A stretch of DNA of 64,000 nt from Nitrospirota bacterium. Its GTDB lineage: Bacteria > Nitrospirota > Leptospirillia > Leptospirillales > Leptospirillaceae. The notes beneath the pieces are model-generated. The model searched no databases, was not told the origin of the DNA, and worked only from the letters and a program-made list of their open reading frames with translations. Position numbers and translations under genes: made by a program. Shown one piece after another: positions 25,505 to 35,121 of the stretch. Positions within the stretch are counted from its first letter, which is position 1. Every line of letters begins with the position of its first letter. The stretch spans positions 53,334-117,333 of the forward strand of contig JAKAYA010000002.1 of NCBI GenBank assembly GCA_021826965.1, written 5' to 3'.

Positions 25505-25576
25505 TCTTCCGGCTCCCGGAGGGGAGCCGGAAGGCATCGTCCCGATCATTTTATCCTTCGGAGCGTCCGTTATCAA
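25505..25576 (-). promoter_or_regulatory. promoter and leader stem-loop of the biotin operon
   Basis: On the minus strand, TTGATA (25571-25576) and TAAAAT (25548-25553) are separated by 17 bases. Within 25505-25533 the leader can fold a strong stem of about eleven base pairs (CTTCCGGCTCC pairing with GGAGCCGGAAG). It is not followed by a T-run. No BirA-type palindrome is evident. Confidence 0.55.
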
Positions 25577-25714
25577 AAAATCGCAGAACGTCCCACTCCG
25601 GAGGAGTGAGAGGAAAGGGTTTCTGTCGGGGACGATACCGGAAGGAATCCCTTTCTGTGCGGATGGCCACTTGATCGAGATGAACGTGAGAGGAGAATAT
25701 CCCTGACCGAAAAA

Positions 25715-26935
25715 ATGGTTCTGGAGGAAGAAAACGCTCTGTCGGGAAAGGCCTTGGTCTGGCGGGTTCTGTCTGTTCCGGTCAACATGAAAGGATTGAA
25801 GAGACGTCTTCGAATCAGTTTTTTTCTTGCATTCCTCTTCTTCGTCGGGCTATTTCTGGCGACGACTTGGATGTTCGCTTCCTTTATGCGCGCGGAAAAT
25901 CGCTGGACGGCCTATTTCCGGGGGGAGCTTCTTCTGGTCCGGCTGGTCTCGGATATGAAAGATGCAGAAACCGGTCAGCGCGGATTCCTGATCACCGGAC
26001 GGGAGGAATATCTGGCTCCTTACCGCAAGGCCCGATCCCGGATTGGTCGCGATTTGCAGGGTGTTTCCGGGCTCCTCCTGAGGGACGGGGCCCTGGCGGG
26101 GCTTTCCGCCGTTCTGGAGCGCCTGGCAAGAATGAAGATGGGGGAACTCGAGGAAACGATCCGGCTGCGCCGCGTGGCGGGCTTTCTGTCGGCACGGGCC
26201 ATGGTCATGAGCGACTACGGAAAGAGGACGATGGATCAGATCCGGGCCGTTTCCCTCCAGATAAAGGCGTTGCTGTCCCGAAAGATGGCCCGCGAAAGGC
26301 AACTGCTCATCCTTCGCGAACGAAGGGTGTTCGTTGCCGGCTCGGTCCTGGCGATCTCGATCGTTTTTTTCTGGATGCTCCTGTACCGGGTGATCGGAAG
26401 AGAAATCCAGACCCGGGAAAGTCTCCTCAGACGCTTGAAAGAGGAGTCCGCATATGATGCTCTCACTGGGTTGTTCAACCGTCCGGCCGCAATGGAGATC
26501 CTCCGTCACTCCATCGGAAACGCCGGAAGGCGGAAGTGGAAAATTGGCGTTCTGATGATCGATCTGGACGGGTTCAAAGGGATCAACGACCGTTATGGAC
26601 ATGCGTCCGGAGATCAGGCGCTGGTGGAAGTGGCCCACCGCTTTCGCCGGGCCGTTCGGGAAGGAGACATCCTCTTTCGTCTGGGCGGAGACGAATTTCT
26701 GTGTTTGATGCCGGTTCTGGACGGAATGGACGGTGCCTTGCAACTGGCGAACCGTCTTCTCGAAGTGTTCCGGGAGCCCTTCGGTTCTCCCGGAGCGTTC
26801 AGTCGTCTGGGCGGTAGCATCGGAGTCGCTCTGTATCCGGATGACGGGGGAAACCCCGAATCCTTGCTGGCCAGGGCGGACGAGCGACTCTATGCGGCAA
26901 AGGAAGCCGGCGGCCTGTCCATCCGTTACGAATGA
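25715..26935 (+). CDS. CHASE3-GGDEF diguanylate cyclase
   Basis: This 406-residue membrane protein has a transmembrane helix (residues ~37-57), a periplasmic CHASE3 domain with DAETGQRGFLITG, a second helix near 205-225 and a GGDEF domain. The active site GGDEF is intact (residues 324-328), and an RxxD inhibitory site (REGD) lies five residues before it, so it should make c-di-GMP with product inhibition. The ATG at 25715 has no close ribosome site; an in-frame CTG at 25703 lies eight bases after GAGGAG and may be the true start. Its CHASE3 domain resembles that of the kinase at 3.9 kb. Confidence 0.92.
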   Translation: MVLEEENALSGKALVWRVLSVPVNMKGLKRRLRISFFLAFLFFVGLFLATTWMFASFMRAENRWTAYFRGELLLVRLVSDMKDAETGQRGFLITGREEYLAPYRKARSRIGRDLQGVSGLLLRDGALAGLSAVLERLARMKMGELEETIRLRRVAGFLSARAMVMSDYGKRTMDQIRAVSLQIKALLSRKMARERQLLILRERRVFVAGSVLAISIVFFWMLLYRVIGREIQTRESLLRRLKEESAYDALTGLFNRPAAMEILRHSIGNAGRRKWKIGVLMIDLDGFKGINDRYGHASGDQALVEVAHRFRRAVREGDILFRLGGDEFLCLMPVLDGMDGALQLANRLLEVFREPFGSPGAFSRLGGSIGVALYPDDGGNPESLLARADERLYAAKEAGGLSIRYE

Positions 26936-26969
26936 CTTCCGGCTTCTCTCGAATCTCTGCCCGGGCTTC

Positions 26970-26978
26970 TGATATGAT
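26970..26978 (+). promoter_or_regulatory. extended -10 promoter before glyQ
   Basis: TG-A-TATGAT is an extended -10 element with no good -35 box, about 60 bases before glyQ. The leader is short and shows no T-box features. Confidence 0.4.
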
Positions 26979-27040
26979 AGGGGATTGATTTTCACGTTGA
27001 AGACAAGAGTTGATTTCACGCGGAAAGGTCCGGAATTCCA

Positions 27041-27943
27041 ATGACATTTCAGGAAATGATCCAGACGCTCGAGTCCTTCTGGTCCGGGGAAGGTTGTGCC
27101 ATCGTCCAGGCCTACGACCGGGAAATGGGTGCGGGAACCTTTCATCCGGCCACATTTTTCGGAGCGCTCGAACCGGGGGAAACCCGGGTCGCTTACGTCC
27201 AGCCCTGCCGGAGACCGACGGACGGACGATACGGGGAAAATCCGAACCGTCTGCAGCGATATTACCAGTTCCAGGTTCTGGTCAAGCCGTCTCCGGCCGA
27301 GTCCCAGAGCCTTTACCTCAGGAGTCTTGAAGCGCTTGGCATCCGCCTTTCCGACCATGATATCCGGTTCGTTCACGACGACTGGGAATCGCCGACATTG
27401 GGAGCCTGGGGACTGGGATGGGAGGTGTGGCTCGACGGAATGGAAGTGACGCAGTTCACTTACTTCCAGGAGGTGGCCGGCATCTCGTTGCTTCCGATCC
27501 CCGTGGAAATCACTTACGGTCTCGAACGTCTGGCGATGTATCTCCAGGGTGTTTCCAGTGTGTTCGACCTGGAATACGCCCGGGGGATTTCTTACGGCCG
27601 CCTTCATCGGGAAGGGGAGCGCCAGCACTCCGTCTACAACTTCGAGGAGGCTCCCGTGGACTCTCTGCGAGCCCAGTTCGACGTTCTTGAAAAACAGGCC
27701 GACCATCTGTTCTCCAGAGGATTGTACCTCCCGGGTTACGAAATGGTGCTGGGCATGTCTCACGCCTTTAACCTTCTCGATGCCCGGGGGGCCGTGAGCG
27801 TCTCCGAAAGACAGCATTTCATCGGAAGGGTCCGGGGACAGGCCCGGCGCGCAGCGCATACCTATCGCGAATGTCTCGCGGCGACCGAATCTGCCGGGGA
27901 GGGAGCCGATGTTTTACTTTCCCTTCGGGAGGGAGCCCGATGA
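27041..27943 (+). CDS. glyQ: glycine-tRNA ligase alpha subunit
   Basis: GlyQ holds the catalytic site of the heterotetrameric bacterial glycyl-tRNA synthetase. The 300-residue sequence begins [13 protein letters not shown] and contains [29 protein letters not shown] and FTYFQEVAG, all characteristic. Its stop overlaps the glyS start (ATGA), so the subunits are made together. It opens the long glyQ-to-cobM string. Confidence 0.97.
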   Translation: MTFQEMIQTLESFWSGEGCAIVQAYDREMGAGTFHPATFFGALEPGETRVAYVQPCRRPTDGRYGENPNRLQRYYQFQVLVKPSPAESQSLYLRSLEALGIRLSDHDIRFVHDDWESPTLGAWGLGWEVWLDGMEVTQFTYFQEVAGISLLPIPVEITYGLERLAMYLQGVSSVFDLEYARGISYGRLHREGERQHSVYNFEEAPVDSLRAQFDVLEKQADHLFSRGLYLPGYEMVLGMSHAFNLLDARGAVSVSERQHFIGRVRGQARRAAHTYRECLAATESAGEGADVLLSLREGAR

Positions 27944-30159
27944 AACCGGAAACCCCCTCCCTCTTTCCGAAGCCTTCCCACGCTCTTGATCGTGCGGCCC
28001 TGCTGGAAGTCGGTTGCGAGGAACTGCCAGCGGGAGTCCTGCCGGTTTTGCGGGAAGCGATGGAAAGCCGGTCCCGCGCCCTTCGCCGGGAACTTCGCCT
28101 GGGCAATGGGGCTGTCCGTGTGTTCGGGACGCCGGCGCGCCTGATTCTTTTGCTGGAAGAACTTCCCGAAGAACAGGCCCCTTTGCGCGAAACAGTCTTC
28201 GGTCCGCCTGCGCGGCTTGCCGGCCGATTGCCCGACGCCCCCTCTCCCCAGACACTGGGCTTTGCGAAGAACCAGGGCGTGGGGATTCATGAGATCCGGA
28301 TCGAGACAACGCCGAAAGGGGAGTATCTGGCCGTTGACAAAATCTCGGAAGTCCGAAAGACCCGGGACGTTCTGACCGAACTCTTCCAGCAATCGCTGGA
28401 AGACCTTCCCCTTCCAAAAACCATGCGCTGGGGTTCCGGAACCGGGCCTTTCCTGCGTCCGGTCCTCTGGGTCATGGCTTTTCTGGGGGACCAGCCGCTC
28501 GAAGTCCGAATCGCAGGCGTAAATTCGGACACGACGACCCGGGCTCCCCGCTTTGCCGGTTTTCGTCCCTGTCCGGTCCGGGGGATTTCCCATTATGCCG
28601 GTCTTCTGGAAGAGTGGGGGATCGAAGCCGATCCGGAAAAACGGGGGGAGAGGATCGAAAGGGATCTGGATCTGGCTCTTCGGATGGAACAGGACGTCGG
28701 GGGCATTCCCCCCGGTGTCGTTCGTCGCCCGGATCCCGGACTCACGACAGAAGTGAAGGACCTTGTCGAAGCATACCGGGTGATCGGCGGGTGTTTTCCG
28801 GAGCGTTATCTGGACCTTCCGTCCGAGCTGATCCAGACGGTGCTCCGGGTTCACCAGCGTTTTTACGTGCTCGAAAATCCCGACGGGAGTCTTTCGAACA
28901 GGTTCCTTGCCGTTTCGGGCAATCCCGATGCCGATATCCGTCTCGTGCAAGCCGGTTTTGAAAAGGTTGTCCGGGCTCGGCTGGAAGATGCGCAGTATTA
29001 TCTGGGCCGTGACCGGTCCCGTCCTCTGGCTTCTTATGTCTCCGACCTGGAAGGGATGGTTTTTTTTCCGGGAGTGGGCAGCCTGTCCGACAAGATCCGC
29101 ATGTCCCGGGAGCTTTGCGTCTGGGTTCTGGATCACGTTCCGGAAGACGAAGTGAATGCGAGCGGTCTGTCCCGCGGAGAAATGGCCGAATCCCTGGACA
29201 GGCTCTGCTCTTTGGCGAAAGCCGATCTGGCCACGGGACTCGTTCGGGAATTCCCGGAGCTGGAAGGCATTATTGGCGCCAGCTATTGGTTGGCCGAACA
29301 CCGGGAGCTTCTGGAAAAGAACGGGAAGGATTCCGGTCGTATTCGTCTGGAAAGCGCCGCCATCCGGGAGCATTACCGTCCCCGTCACGCACAGGACGCG
29401 ATTGCCGGAACGCTTCCGGGACGCATTCTGTCTCTTGCTGACAAGATTCTCCACCAGGTCGGAGGGCTGGCGGGAGGATTCCTGCCGACCGGCAGTATGG
29501 ATCCGTATGCCCTCCGGCGGGCAGCGAACGGCATGATGGCCATTCTGCGGGAAACGCGCTGGCCTGTGAGCCTCGTGGCGCTGATCCGAAAATCCCGGAC
29601 GCTCATTCCGGGGAAAGACCCTTCGGCAGAACTGGAAAGATTCTGGAAGGAACGGGTGACGGCATTCTGGGAGCGCGAATATCCGGCGACTCTGGTCCGG
29701 ACGGCCATCGCCGGCCTGTCTGAACCGGTCTGGCTGGCGGGGTCCCGTATGGCCTTCCTGAAAGAAGCGCTGGATCGTCCGGAAGCCGCATCTCTGGTCG
29801 CGCTTTACACGCGCCTTTCAAATATTCTTTCCGGAGAAGGGGACCGGACGACCATGTTTCCCGATCCGGCCCTGTTTCGACACGATGCCGAAAGGGAGCT
29901 CTTCCTTCTGGCCGAAAAAGAAGGCCTTCTGCGGGAGACGGGGTGGTCGGAAATGGCCCGGAAGGGGGACTGGGAAGGCATTTGGGCCTCTTCCGCGGTT
30001 TTTGTGGAGCCCGTACAGGCGTTGTTCGAAGCGGTCATGGTCAACGATCCCGATCCTTCTCTCCGGGAAAACAGACGCCGGCTTCTGGGCATTCTCGCGG
30101 ACGGGATGTCGCTTTTGGGAAGACTTGACCAGGCCCCGTCCTCCCTTCGGGGAGGGTGA
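27940..30159 (+). CDS. glyS: glycine-tRNA ligase beta subunit
   Basis: GlyS binds and positions tRNA-Gly. The 739-residue length is slightly over the usual ~690. Seen are [12 protein letters not shown] at the N-terminus, [16 protein letters not shown] and [14 protein letters not shown] in the HD-like middle, and a C-terminal anticodon-binding (DALR-like) region. I chose ATG 27940, overlapping glyQ, over a longer frame with no support. Its stop overlaps the ribD start. Confidence 0.96.
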   Translation: MKPETPSLFPKPSHALDRAALLEVGCEELPAGVLPVLREAMESRSRALRRELRLGNGAVRVFGTPARLILLLEELPEEQAPLRETVFGPPARLAGRLPDAPSPQTLGFAKNQGVGIHEIRIETTPKGEYLAVDKISEVRKTRDVLTELFQQSLEDLPLPKTMRWGSGTGPFLRPVLWVMAFLGDQPLEVRIAGVNSDTTTRAPRFAGFRPCPVRGISHYAGLLEEWGIEADPEKRGERIERDLDLALRMEQDVGGIPPGVVRRPDPGLTTEVKDLVEAYRVIGGCFPERYLDLPSELIQTVLRVHQRFYVLENPDGSLSNRFLAVSGNPDADIRLVQAGFEKVVRARLEDAQYYLGRDRSRPLASYVSDLEGMVFFPGVGSLSDKIRMSRELCVWVLDHVPEDEVNASGLSRGEMAESLDRLCSLAKADLATGLVREFPELEGIIGASYWLAEHRELLEKNGKDSGRIRLESAAIREHYRPRHAQDAIAGTLPGRILSLADKILHQVGGLAGGFLPTGSMDPYALRRAANGMMAILRETRWPVSLVALIRKSRTLIPGKDPSAELERFWKERVTAFWEREYPATLVRTAIAGLSEPVWLAGSRMAFLKEALDRPEAASLVALYTRLSNILSGEGDRTTMFPDPALFRHDAERELFLLAEKEGLLRETGWSEMARKGDWEGIWASSAVFVEPVQALFEAVMVNDPDPSLRENRRRLLGILADGMSLLGRLDQAPSSLRGG

Positions 30160-31316
30160 TGGTTCGGAACGAAAGACTGTTTATGGCCATGGCGCTTGAT
30201 CTTGCGATGATGGCCAGGGATGATGTGGCCCCCAATCCCCGGGTCGGGGCGGTCGTGGTCCGACATGGCCGGATTGTCGGGAAGGGGTATCACGAACGTC
30301 CGGGGCTTCCTCATGCCGAAGTGCTGGCTCTCCGGGAAGCCGGGGAACGGGCCCGGGGAGCCACCCTGTATGTCAATCTCGAACCGTGCTGCCACCTGAA
30401 CAAGCGGACTCCGCCGTGCACACGGGAGATCCTGTCGTCCGGCATTCGCCGCGTCGTCATTTCCCTGTCGGATCCCAATCCCCACGTCAACGGGAAAGGT
30501 ATCGCGGAGCTCCGGGAGGGCGGCGTTTCCGTGGAGACCGGTCTTCTGGCCGGTCAGGCGTTCGGGGTTAATCGGGGTTTCCTGTCCCTCATGACGCAGG
30601 GGCGTCCTTTTGTCACGCTGAAGGGTGCGGTCAGCCTGGATGGACAGATTGCGACCGCGACCGGCGATTCGCAATGGATTTCGGGAGGGCCCTCTCTCAA
30701 GTATGCCCATCAGCTTCGCCAGGAACATGATGCGATCGTCGTCGGCGTCGGGACGGTCCTGAAGGACAATCCGCAGCTCACGACGCGCCTGCCTGGACGA
30801 CGGAAGGTGCACCATCCGGTGCGCGTGATTCTCGACTCCTGCGCAAGGACCCCACCGGATGCACGACTTTTCGAAACGCTTGCCGAATCTCCGCTCTGGA
30901 TCATGACGGGAGAGTCGGCTCCCGCGGACCGGCTTGCCCTTCTGGGGGAAAAAGGGGCACGGACGTTCCGGCTCCCGGCCGGTACGGACGGTCGGGGTCT
31001 CAGCCTGAAAGCCCTTCTGAAGATCCTGCTGGAGGAAAAACTCATGACGCTTCTGGTCGAAGGAGGGGCCCGGGTGAACGGCTCTTTTCTTCAGGAGCGG
31101 CTGGTTGACAGCATCCGCCTTGTCCTGGCCCCTCTTCTGATCGGAGGGCAAGACGCCATCGGCTGGATTGGTGGACGGTCACCGGAACGCCTCGTCGGGG
31201 CATTTCGCTTTCCCGGTCCCTTGAAGACCCGTCGTTTGGGAGAAGATCTTCTTGTGGCGGTCGACCTGTGGGATGAAACGCTTTTTCTGGAAAAAGTTCT
31301 CGAAGAGAAAGGATAG
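30159..31316 (+). CDS. ribD: bifunctional riboflavin deaminase/reductase
   Basis: RibD deaminates and then reduces the pyrimidine intermediate of riboflavin synthesis. The N-terminal deaminase has the zinc motif LPHAEVLAL and EPCCHLNKRTPPC; the C-terminal reductase has LKGAVSLDGQIAT and LVEGGARVNGSF. The start could be GTG 30156 or ATG 30159; I use the ATG, which overlaps the glyS stop. No FMN riboswitch can fit in front because glyS coding sequence runs up to it. ribE follows after three bases. Confidence 0.96.
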   Translation: MVRNERLFMAMALDLAMMARDDVAPNPRVGAVVVRHGRIVGKGYHERPGLPHAEVLALREAGERARGATLYVNLEPCCHLNKRTPPCTREILSSGIRRVVISLSDPNPHVNGKGIAELREGGVSVETGLLAGQAFGVNRGFLSLMTQGRPFVTLKGAVSLDGQIATATGDSQWISGGPSLKYAHQLRQEHDAIVVGVGTVLKDNPQLTTRLPGRRKVHHPVRVILDSCARTPPDARLFETLAESPLWIMTGESAPADRLALLGEKGARTFRLPAGTDGRGLSLKALLKILLEEKLMTLLVEGGARVNGSFLQERLVDSIRLVLAPLLIGGQDAIGWIGGRSPERLVGAFRFPGPLKTRRLGEDLLVAVDLWDETLFLEKVLEEKG

Positions 31317-31319
31317 TCT

Positions 31320-31976
31320 TTGTTTACGGGAATCGTGGAAGAAACCGGGATCGTCCGCTCGGTCGAGAAGTCGGAAGACGGATGCGTCCTGTCCGTCGAA
31401 GGGGTCTCTTTCGGGCAGGAGCTCGTACCGGGAGAATCGGTCTCCGTCAACGGCGCCTGCATGACGGTGACGGAAGCCTGGGAGTCCGGTTTCCGGGTGG
31501 ATGTCTCCCTGGAGACGCTGTCCGTCACACGGATGGGATCGTTCGTCCGTGCCGAAAGGGTCAATCTCGAACGGGCCATGCGTCTGAACGACCGTCTGGG
31601 AGGACACCTTGTTCTGGGGCATGTCGACAGTCTCGGTGTGCTGGTGGCCCGCGAACGGGAAGGAGAGACGGAGTTCCTGCAGGTGACTGTTCCTTATGGT
31701 CATCGGGCGTTCGTCATTCCCAAGGGATCGATCGCCGTCGACGGAATCAGTCTCACGGTCAACCGGATCAAGGATGACAAGGTCGGAGGCGAATGCCGGA
31801 TCGAACTCGCCATCATTCCCCACACCCTGGATGTGACGAACCTGGGCGACAGAAAAGTCGGGGATGCGGTTCACCTGGAATACGACATCGTGGGCAAATA
31901 TATTCTCCGGGCTCGGGAGACGGGCTCCGGCAGCATGGACGAACCGGGGAAGGGAGGGGGACATGGCCTCCGGTGA
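31320..31976 (+). CDS. ribE: riboflavin synthase alpha subunit
   Basis: This 218-residue enzyme forms riboflavin from two lumazine molecules. It has two similar lumazine-binding halves: FTGIVEETG with SVNGACMTV in the first, and GHVDSLG with AVDGISLTV in the second. The start is TTG with AAAGGA upstream. Genes for RibBA and RibH are not in this window. Confidence 0.95.
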   Translation: MFTGIVEETGIVRSVEKSEDGCVLSVEGVSFGQELVPGESVSVNGACMTVTEAWESGFRVDVSLETLSVTRMGSFVRAERVNLERAMRLNDRLGGHLVLGHVDSLGVLVAREREGETEFLQVTVPYGHRAFVIPKGSIAVDGISLTVNRIKDDKVGGECRIELAIIPHTLDVTNLGDRKVGDAVHLEYDIVGKYILRARETGSGSMDEPGKGGGHGLR

Positions 31977-32169
31977 TCCGGTCCGCCGTTGTGTCGTCTG
32001 CCTGAGCCCTCTCGTGGGAGAGCGGTTTTCCCGGACCAGTTTCTGTTCCGAACGATGTCGCAAGATTGATCTCGGCCGCTGGCTGAACGAGGAGTACCGG
32101 ATCCGGGAAGAGGGGGACGCCGGATCCGGGGGATTTCCGGAGGATGCCCACCCCGGACAGGAGGAGTGA
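31963..32169 (+). CDS. yacG: YacG-type zinc protein (DNA gyrase inhibitor family)
   Basis: The 68-residue protein has a four-Cys zinc site, CVVC and CSERC, then KIDLGRWLNEEYRI, the YacG signature. E. coli YacG binds GyrB and inhibits gyrase. Its start overlaps the ribE end by 14 bases with GGGAGG just upstream. YacG is often next to coaE in other bacteria, so this location in a cofactor string is different. Confidence 0.88.
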   Translation: MASGDPVRRCVVCLSPLVGERFSRTSFCSERCRKIDLGRWLNEEYRIREEGDAGSGGFPEDAHPGQEE

Positions 32170-32928
32170 ATGACAGAAAATGAGAGCGGACATTCCAAAA
32201 ATATGGGAACTCTTTATGGGATCGGTGTCGGTCCTGGCGATCCGGACCTCCTGACTGTCCGGGCCGCCAGGATCCTGTCGGAGGTTCCGACCCTGGCCGT
32301 GCCGAAGTCCGTATCGGATGGCGCCTCCCTCGCGCTGGAGGCGGTCCGGGAGACCCTCGAAGGACGAAAGACGCAGCCGGACACGATCGAGCTCGTTTTC
32401 CCCATGACGAAGGACCCGGTCGTTCTGGATCAGGCAAGGACACAAAACGCCCGCATCCTGTCGGAAGCGCTCCTCCGGGGTGACGTCGCCTTCATCAGTC
32501 TCGGGGACATCTTTTTCTATTCGACGTTCGGCAATCTCCTGGACGGACTCCGGCGACAGATCCCGGGGATCGTCGTCCGGGTCGTCCCGGGTGTCACCTC
32601 CTTTTCCGCCGCATCCGCCCTGACGGGAGCTCCGCTTGTGCAGGGGGCCGAAAGCCTCGCCGTGGTCCCCGCCACTTACGGATCCGAGTCGCTGGAACAG
32701 GTCCTGGACACCCACGACAGCATCGTTTTGATGAAGATTCACCGGGTCTTTCCGGCGGTCCTGGAGATGCTTGAAAGGAAGGGACTTTTGGACAGGACGG
32801 TCTACCTGGCCGAGATCGGAACTGCGCGCCAGGAAATTGTGCAGGACATCCGGACCCTGAAAGAACGCACCCTTCCCTACATGTCCCTGCTCCTCGTACG
32901 GAAGAACCTTCGGGGAACCGGAGCGTGA
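32170..32928 (+). CDS. cobI: precorrin-2 / cobalt-factor II C20-methyltransferase
   Basis: This 252-residue SAM-dependent enzyme methylates C20 in corrin ring synthesis. It shows LYGIGVGPGDPDLLTVRAARIL, SLGDIFFYSTF and VVPGVTSFSAASA, the tetrapyrrole methyltransferase landmarks with the CobI/CbiL version of each. The ATG is at once after the yacG stop. Whether it uses the aerobic or anaerobic intermediate cannot be told from sequence. cobM lies one gene on. Confidence 0.9.
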   Translation: MTENESGHSKNMGTLYGIGVGPGDPDLLTVRAARILSEVPTLAVPKSVSDGASLALEAVRETLEGRKTQPDTIELVFPMTKDPVVLDQARTQNARILSEALLRGDVAFISLGDIFFYSTFGNLLDGLRRQIPGIVVRVVPGVTSFSAASALTGAPLVQGAESLAVVPATYGSESLEQVLDTHDSIVLMKIHRVFPAVLEMLERKGLLDRTVYLAEIGTARQEIVQDIRTLKERTLPYMSLLLVRKNLRGTGA

Positions 32929-33464
32929 GTCCGTTTTCCCGGCAGGCCGGCCGGGAAGAAATTCGCCAGGCGCTCGAATACGCCTATGGCAGCTTCCTTC
33001 GCTTTTCGGCCATGTGGGCCCTGGCCGGATTCGGAGGGGCTTTTCTTACGGTCTTTCTCTCCTTTTCCCGGGGAAACCTGGACATGTCCCCCCTCTTCCG
33101 GGAAGTGACGGTCGGAATTGCCGGGGCCCTTCTGGGGCTGGGGCATTCCCGGTATCAGTATTTTCTTCTGGAGAACTGGCCCGGCCGTTATGCCGCCCTC
33201 CGACAGGCGGCCCTGGGTCGCCGGATGCCGTGGTCGGTCCGGAACGGGCTGGCGGTCGCGCATCCGGGCCGGTCGAAAGTTTTCGCGGCTTATGCAGGGG
33301 GAATTCTTTTGTTTCTGGGGCTGGTCCTCCTCCTCCACCGGGGGCTTCCCCTGATGGGGGGGCTTTTCTTTGCCGAAGGGGGTTTTTTCTTCGCCCGGGT
33401 CCTTTTCTGGAAACGGGCTTTTGAACAATGGAAGGCGGAAGGAATCTATGACTATTCCGAATGA
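32925..33464 (+). CDS. membrane protein of unknown function between cobI and cobM
   Basis: The 179-residue product has four hydrophobic segments (around FLRFSAMWALAGFGGAFLTVFL, TVGIAGALLGLGHSRYQYF, KVFAAYAGGILLFLGLVLLL and GGLFFAEGGFFFARVLFW). Its GTG start overlaps the cobI stop (GTGA), and its end overlaps cobM by 17 bases, so it is fixed in a corrin gene run. I recognise no known cobalt or corrin transporter family. A role in corrin synthesis or metal supply is inference from position. Confidence 0.8.
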   Translation: MSPFSRQAGREEIRQALEYAYGSFLRFSAMWALAGFGGAFLTVFLSFSRGNLDMSPLFREVTVGIAGALLGLGHSRYQYFLLENWPGRYAALRQAALGRRMPWSVRNGLAVAHPGRSKVFAAYAGGILLFLGLVLLLHRGLPLMGGLFFAEGGFFFARVLFWKRAFEQWKAEGIYDYSE

Positions 33465-34284
33465 TATTCCGGCGCATCCTGTCCGGTCGGGCTCTGTCTA
33501 CTTCGTGGGCGCGGGACCGGGATCGCCAGACCTCCTGACCGTTCGCGCCGCCCGCATTCTGGGACGGGCCGGGCGCGTCGTCTTTGCCGGATCCCTCGTG
33601 CCGGAGGAGTCCATGCGCGTGCTTGCTCCGGACGCCCGATGGATGGATTCGGCCGGACTGACACGGGAAGAGATCGTCGATGCTCTGGTCGACGGGGCCA
33701 ATCGGGGAGAGGTCGTCGTGCGTCTCGCGTCCGGAGATCCCGCGATCTTTGGCGCCATGGCCGAAATGACGACGGAGCTGGACAAACGCGGGATCGGCTG
33801 GGAGGTCGTTCCGGGGGTGAGTTCGGTATTCGCGTCGGCGGCCGCTCTGGGGCGGGATCTGACGCTTCCCGAAGTGAGCCAGACCGTGATCCTGACCCGA
33901 ACGGCCGGCCGGACGCCCATGCCGGAAGGGGAAGACATCGAATCCCTCGCACGCCATGGCGCAACACTGGTCATCTTTCTGTCGATCGACCGGATCGAGG
34001 AGCTCGTGGAAAGACTCACGACGGTTCTTCCGGAGAACACTCCCGCAGCGGTCGTCGCACGGGCGTCCTGGCCGGACGAGATTCTTGTGCAGGGAGATTT
34101 GTCCACGATTGCGGTCATGGTCCGGGCGGCCAAAATCTACCGGCAGGCTCTCATGATCGTGGGAAGAGCGCTCGACACCCGGTTGAGGGAAACCGCCCGG
34201 AGTCGCCTTTATGCGGCGGATTTCGGACACGGGTTCCGGGACGTCGCCGGCGGGGATGATCGTCCGTCGAGCACGGGAGACTGA
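33448..34284 (+). CDS. cobM: precorrin-4 C11-methyltransferase
   Basis: CobM/CbiF methylates C11 of the corrin ring using SAM. The ~278-residue protein has SVYFVGAGPGSPDLLTVRAA, FAGSLVPEE, RLASGDPAIFGA and VVPGVSSVFASAAALG, typical of the family. The ATG at 33448 has GGAAGGAA before it. It is the last gene of the plus-strand glyQ-to-cobM string; the other corrin genes are outside the window. Confidence 0.92.
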   Translation: MTIPNDIPAHPVRSGSVYFVGAGPGSPDLLTVRAARILGRAGRVVFAGSLVPEESMRVLAPDARWMDSAGLTREEIVDALVDGANRGEVVVRLASGDPAIFGAMAEMTTELDKRGIGWEVVPGVSSVFASAAALGRDLTLPEVSQTVILTRTAGRTPMPEGEDIESLARHGATLVIFLSIDRIEELVERLTTVLPENTPAAVVARASWPDEILVQGDLSTIAVMVRAAKIYRQALMIVGRALDTRLRETARSRLYAADFGHGFRDVAGGDDRPSSTGD

Positions 34285-34428
34285 CAACCGCTGGAAGAAT
34301 GTTCGGGAACGAAGCCGGAAGGAGGGGCCTGAACGGGTTTCCGTTTTTTCCGGAAAGGATTCCGGCCCGCAGGGAAACAAAATCGAACGGCTTCTCCGCG
34401 GGTCGGTCCGGTTGCTTTCGGGACGCGG

Positions 34429-34974
34429 TTATTCCTGGTGGGAGCCGGTGCTGAGGGACTTTTCGGCTTTTTCCAGGTCGTGCTGGAATTGACCGGCGGC
34501 CATGGCCAAAGACCTGGCATAGATCCGGACCGCCTGGCGCAACGCGTTTTCCCGTTTTGCGTAAGCATGGGATATTTTCCGGGCGTATGCCGCGACGGCA
34601 GTCTTGATCTGTCGGGTGGCCGATTCTTTCATTGTTCCGGCGGTGAGGCTGTCCCGGATCTGGTTGACCTTGGTGGTCACCATCGTGCTGGCGCTCGTCG
34701 CTTCCTTCACATAGAGGTTTTCCGCTTTTCGCTTCGCTTCAAGGTACGTCTTTCGGGCTTTTTGGGATGCCCGGTGGTATTTGGCCAGGGCCTGGCTCAC
34801 CACCGTGTCGTACCGGTTGGACGTCTGAATCAGCTTTTCCGAAGGATCCCCCGCGGCAAATGCCCTGTCCGGGAAGAGGAGATTCGGAGTTTGCGCGAAC
34901 ATGCGTTCCTGTCCCAGGGAGCCCAGAAGAAGGGTTGCCAGGATGAAAAGCCATTTGCCGGAACCAGATGCCAT
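34429..34974 (-). CDS. secreted helical protein, function unknown
   Basis: The 181-residue protein begins with a signal peptide (hydrophobic ~residues 8-22, possible cleavage near AFA) and continues as a long, Lys/Ala-rich helical region with regular Tyr residues (YHRASQKARKTYLEAKRKA). AAGGAG precedes the ATG. It lies 147 bases downstream of the ferritin-like gene on the same strand. No family is recognised; the pattern resembles small periplasmic helical proteins. Confidence 0.7.
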   Translation of the reverse strand: MASGSGKWLFILATLLLGSLGQERMFAQTPNLLFPDRAFAAGDPSEKLIQTSNRYDTVVSQALAKYHRASQKARKTYLEAKRKAENLYVKEATSASTMVTTKVNQIRDSLTAGTMKESATRQIKTAVAAYARKISHAYAKRENALRQAVRIYARSLAMAAGQFQHDLEKAEKSLSTGSHQE

Positions 34975-35121
34975 AAGGTTCTCCTTGCGCTATGGGGAAA
35001 TGTGTGTTCCCGACCGGTCTCGGACCAGGGGACTCCTTTCGCCGACAAATCTTTTTCTGCGGCGTCGTTCGGACTGCCCTCATCATACCACAAATCCGCC
35101 GGATTCCCGGACAAATCGCCT

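Noticed and set aside
30100..30160. FMN riboswitch before ribD
   Set aside because: glyS coding sequence runs right up to the ribD start, and no riboswitch-like fold is visible.
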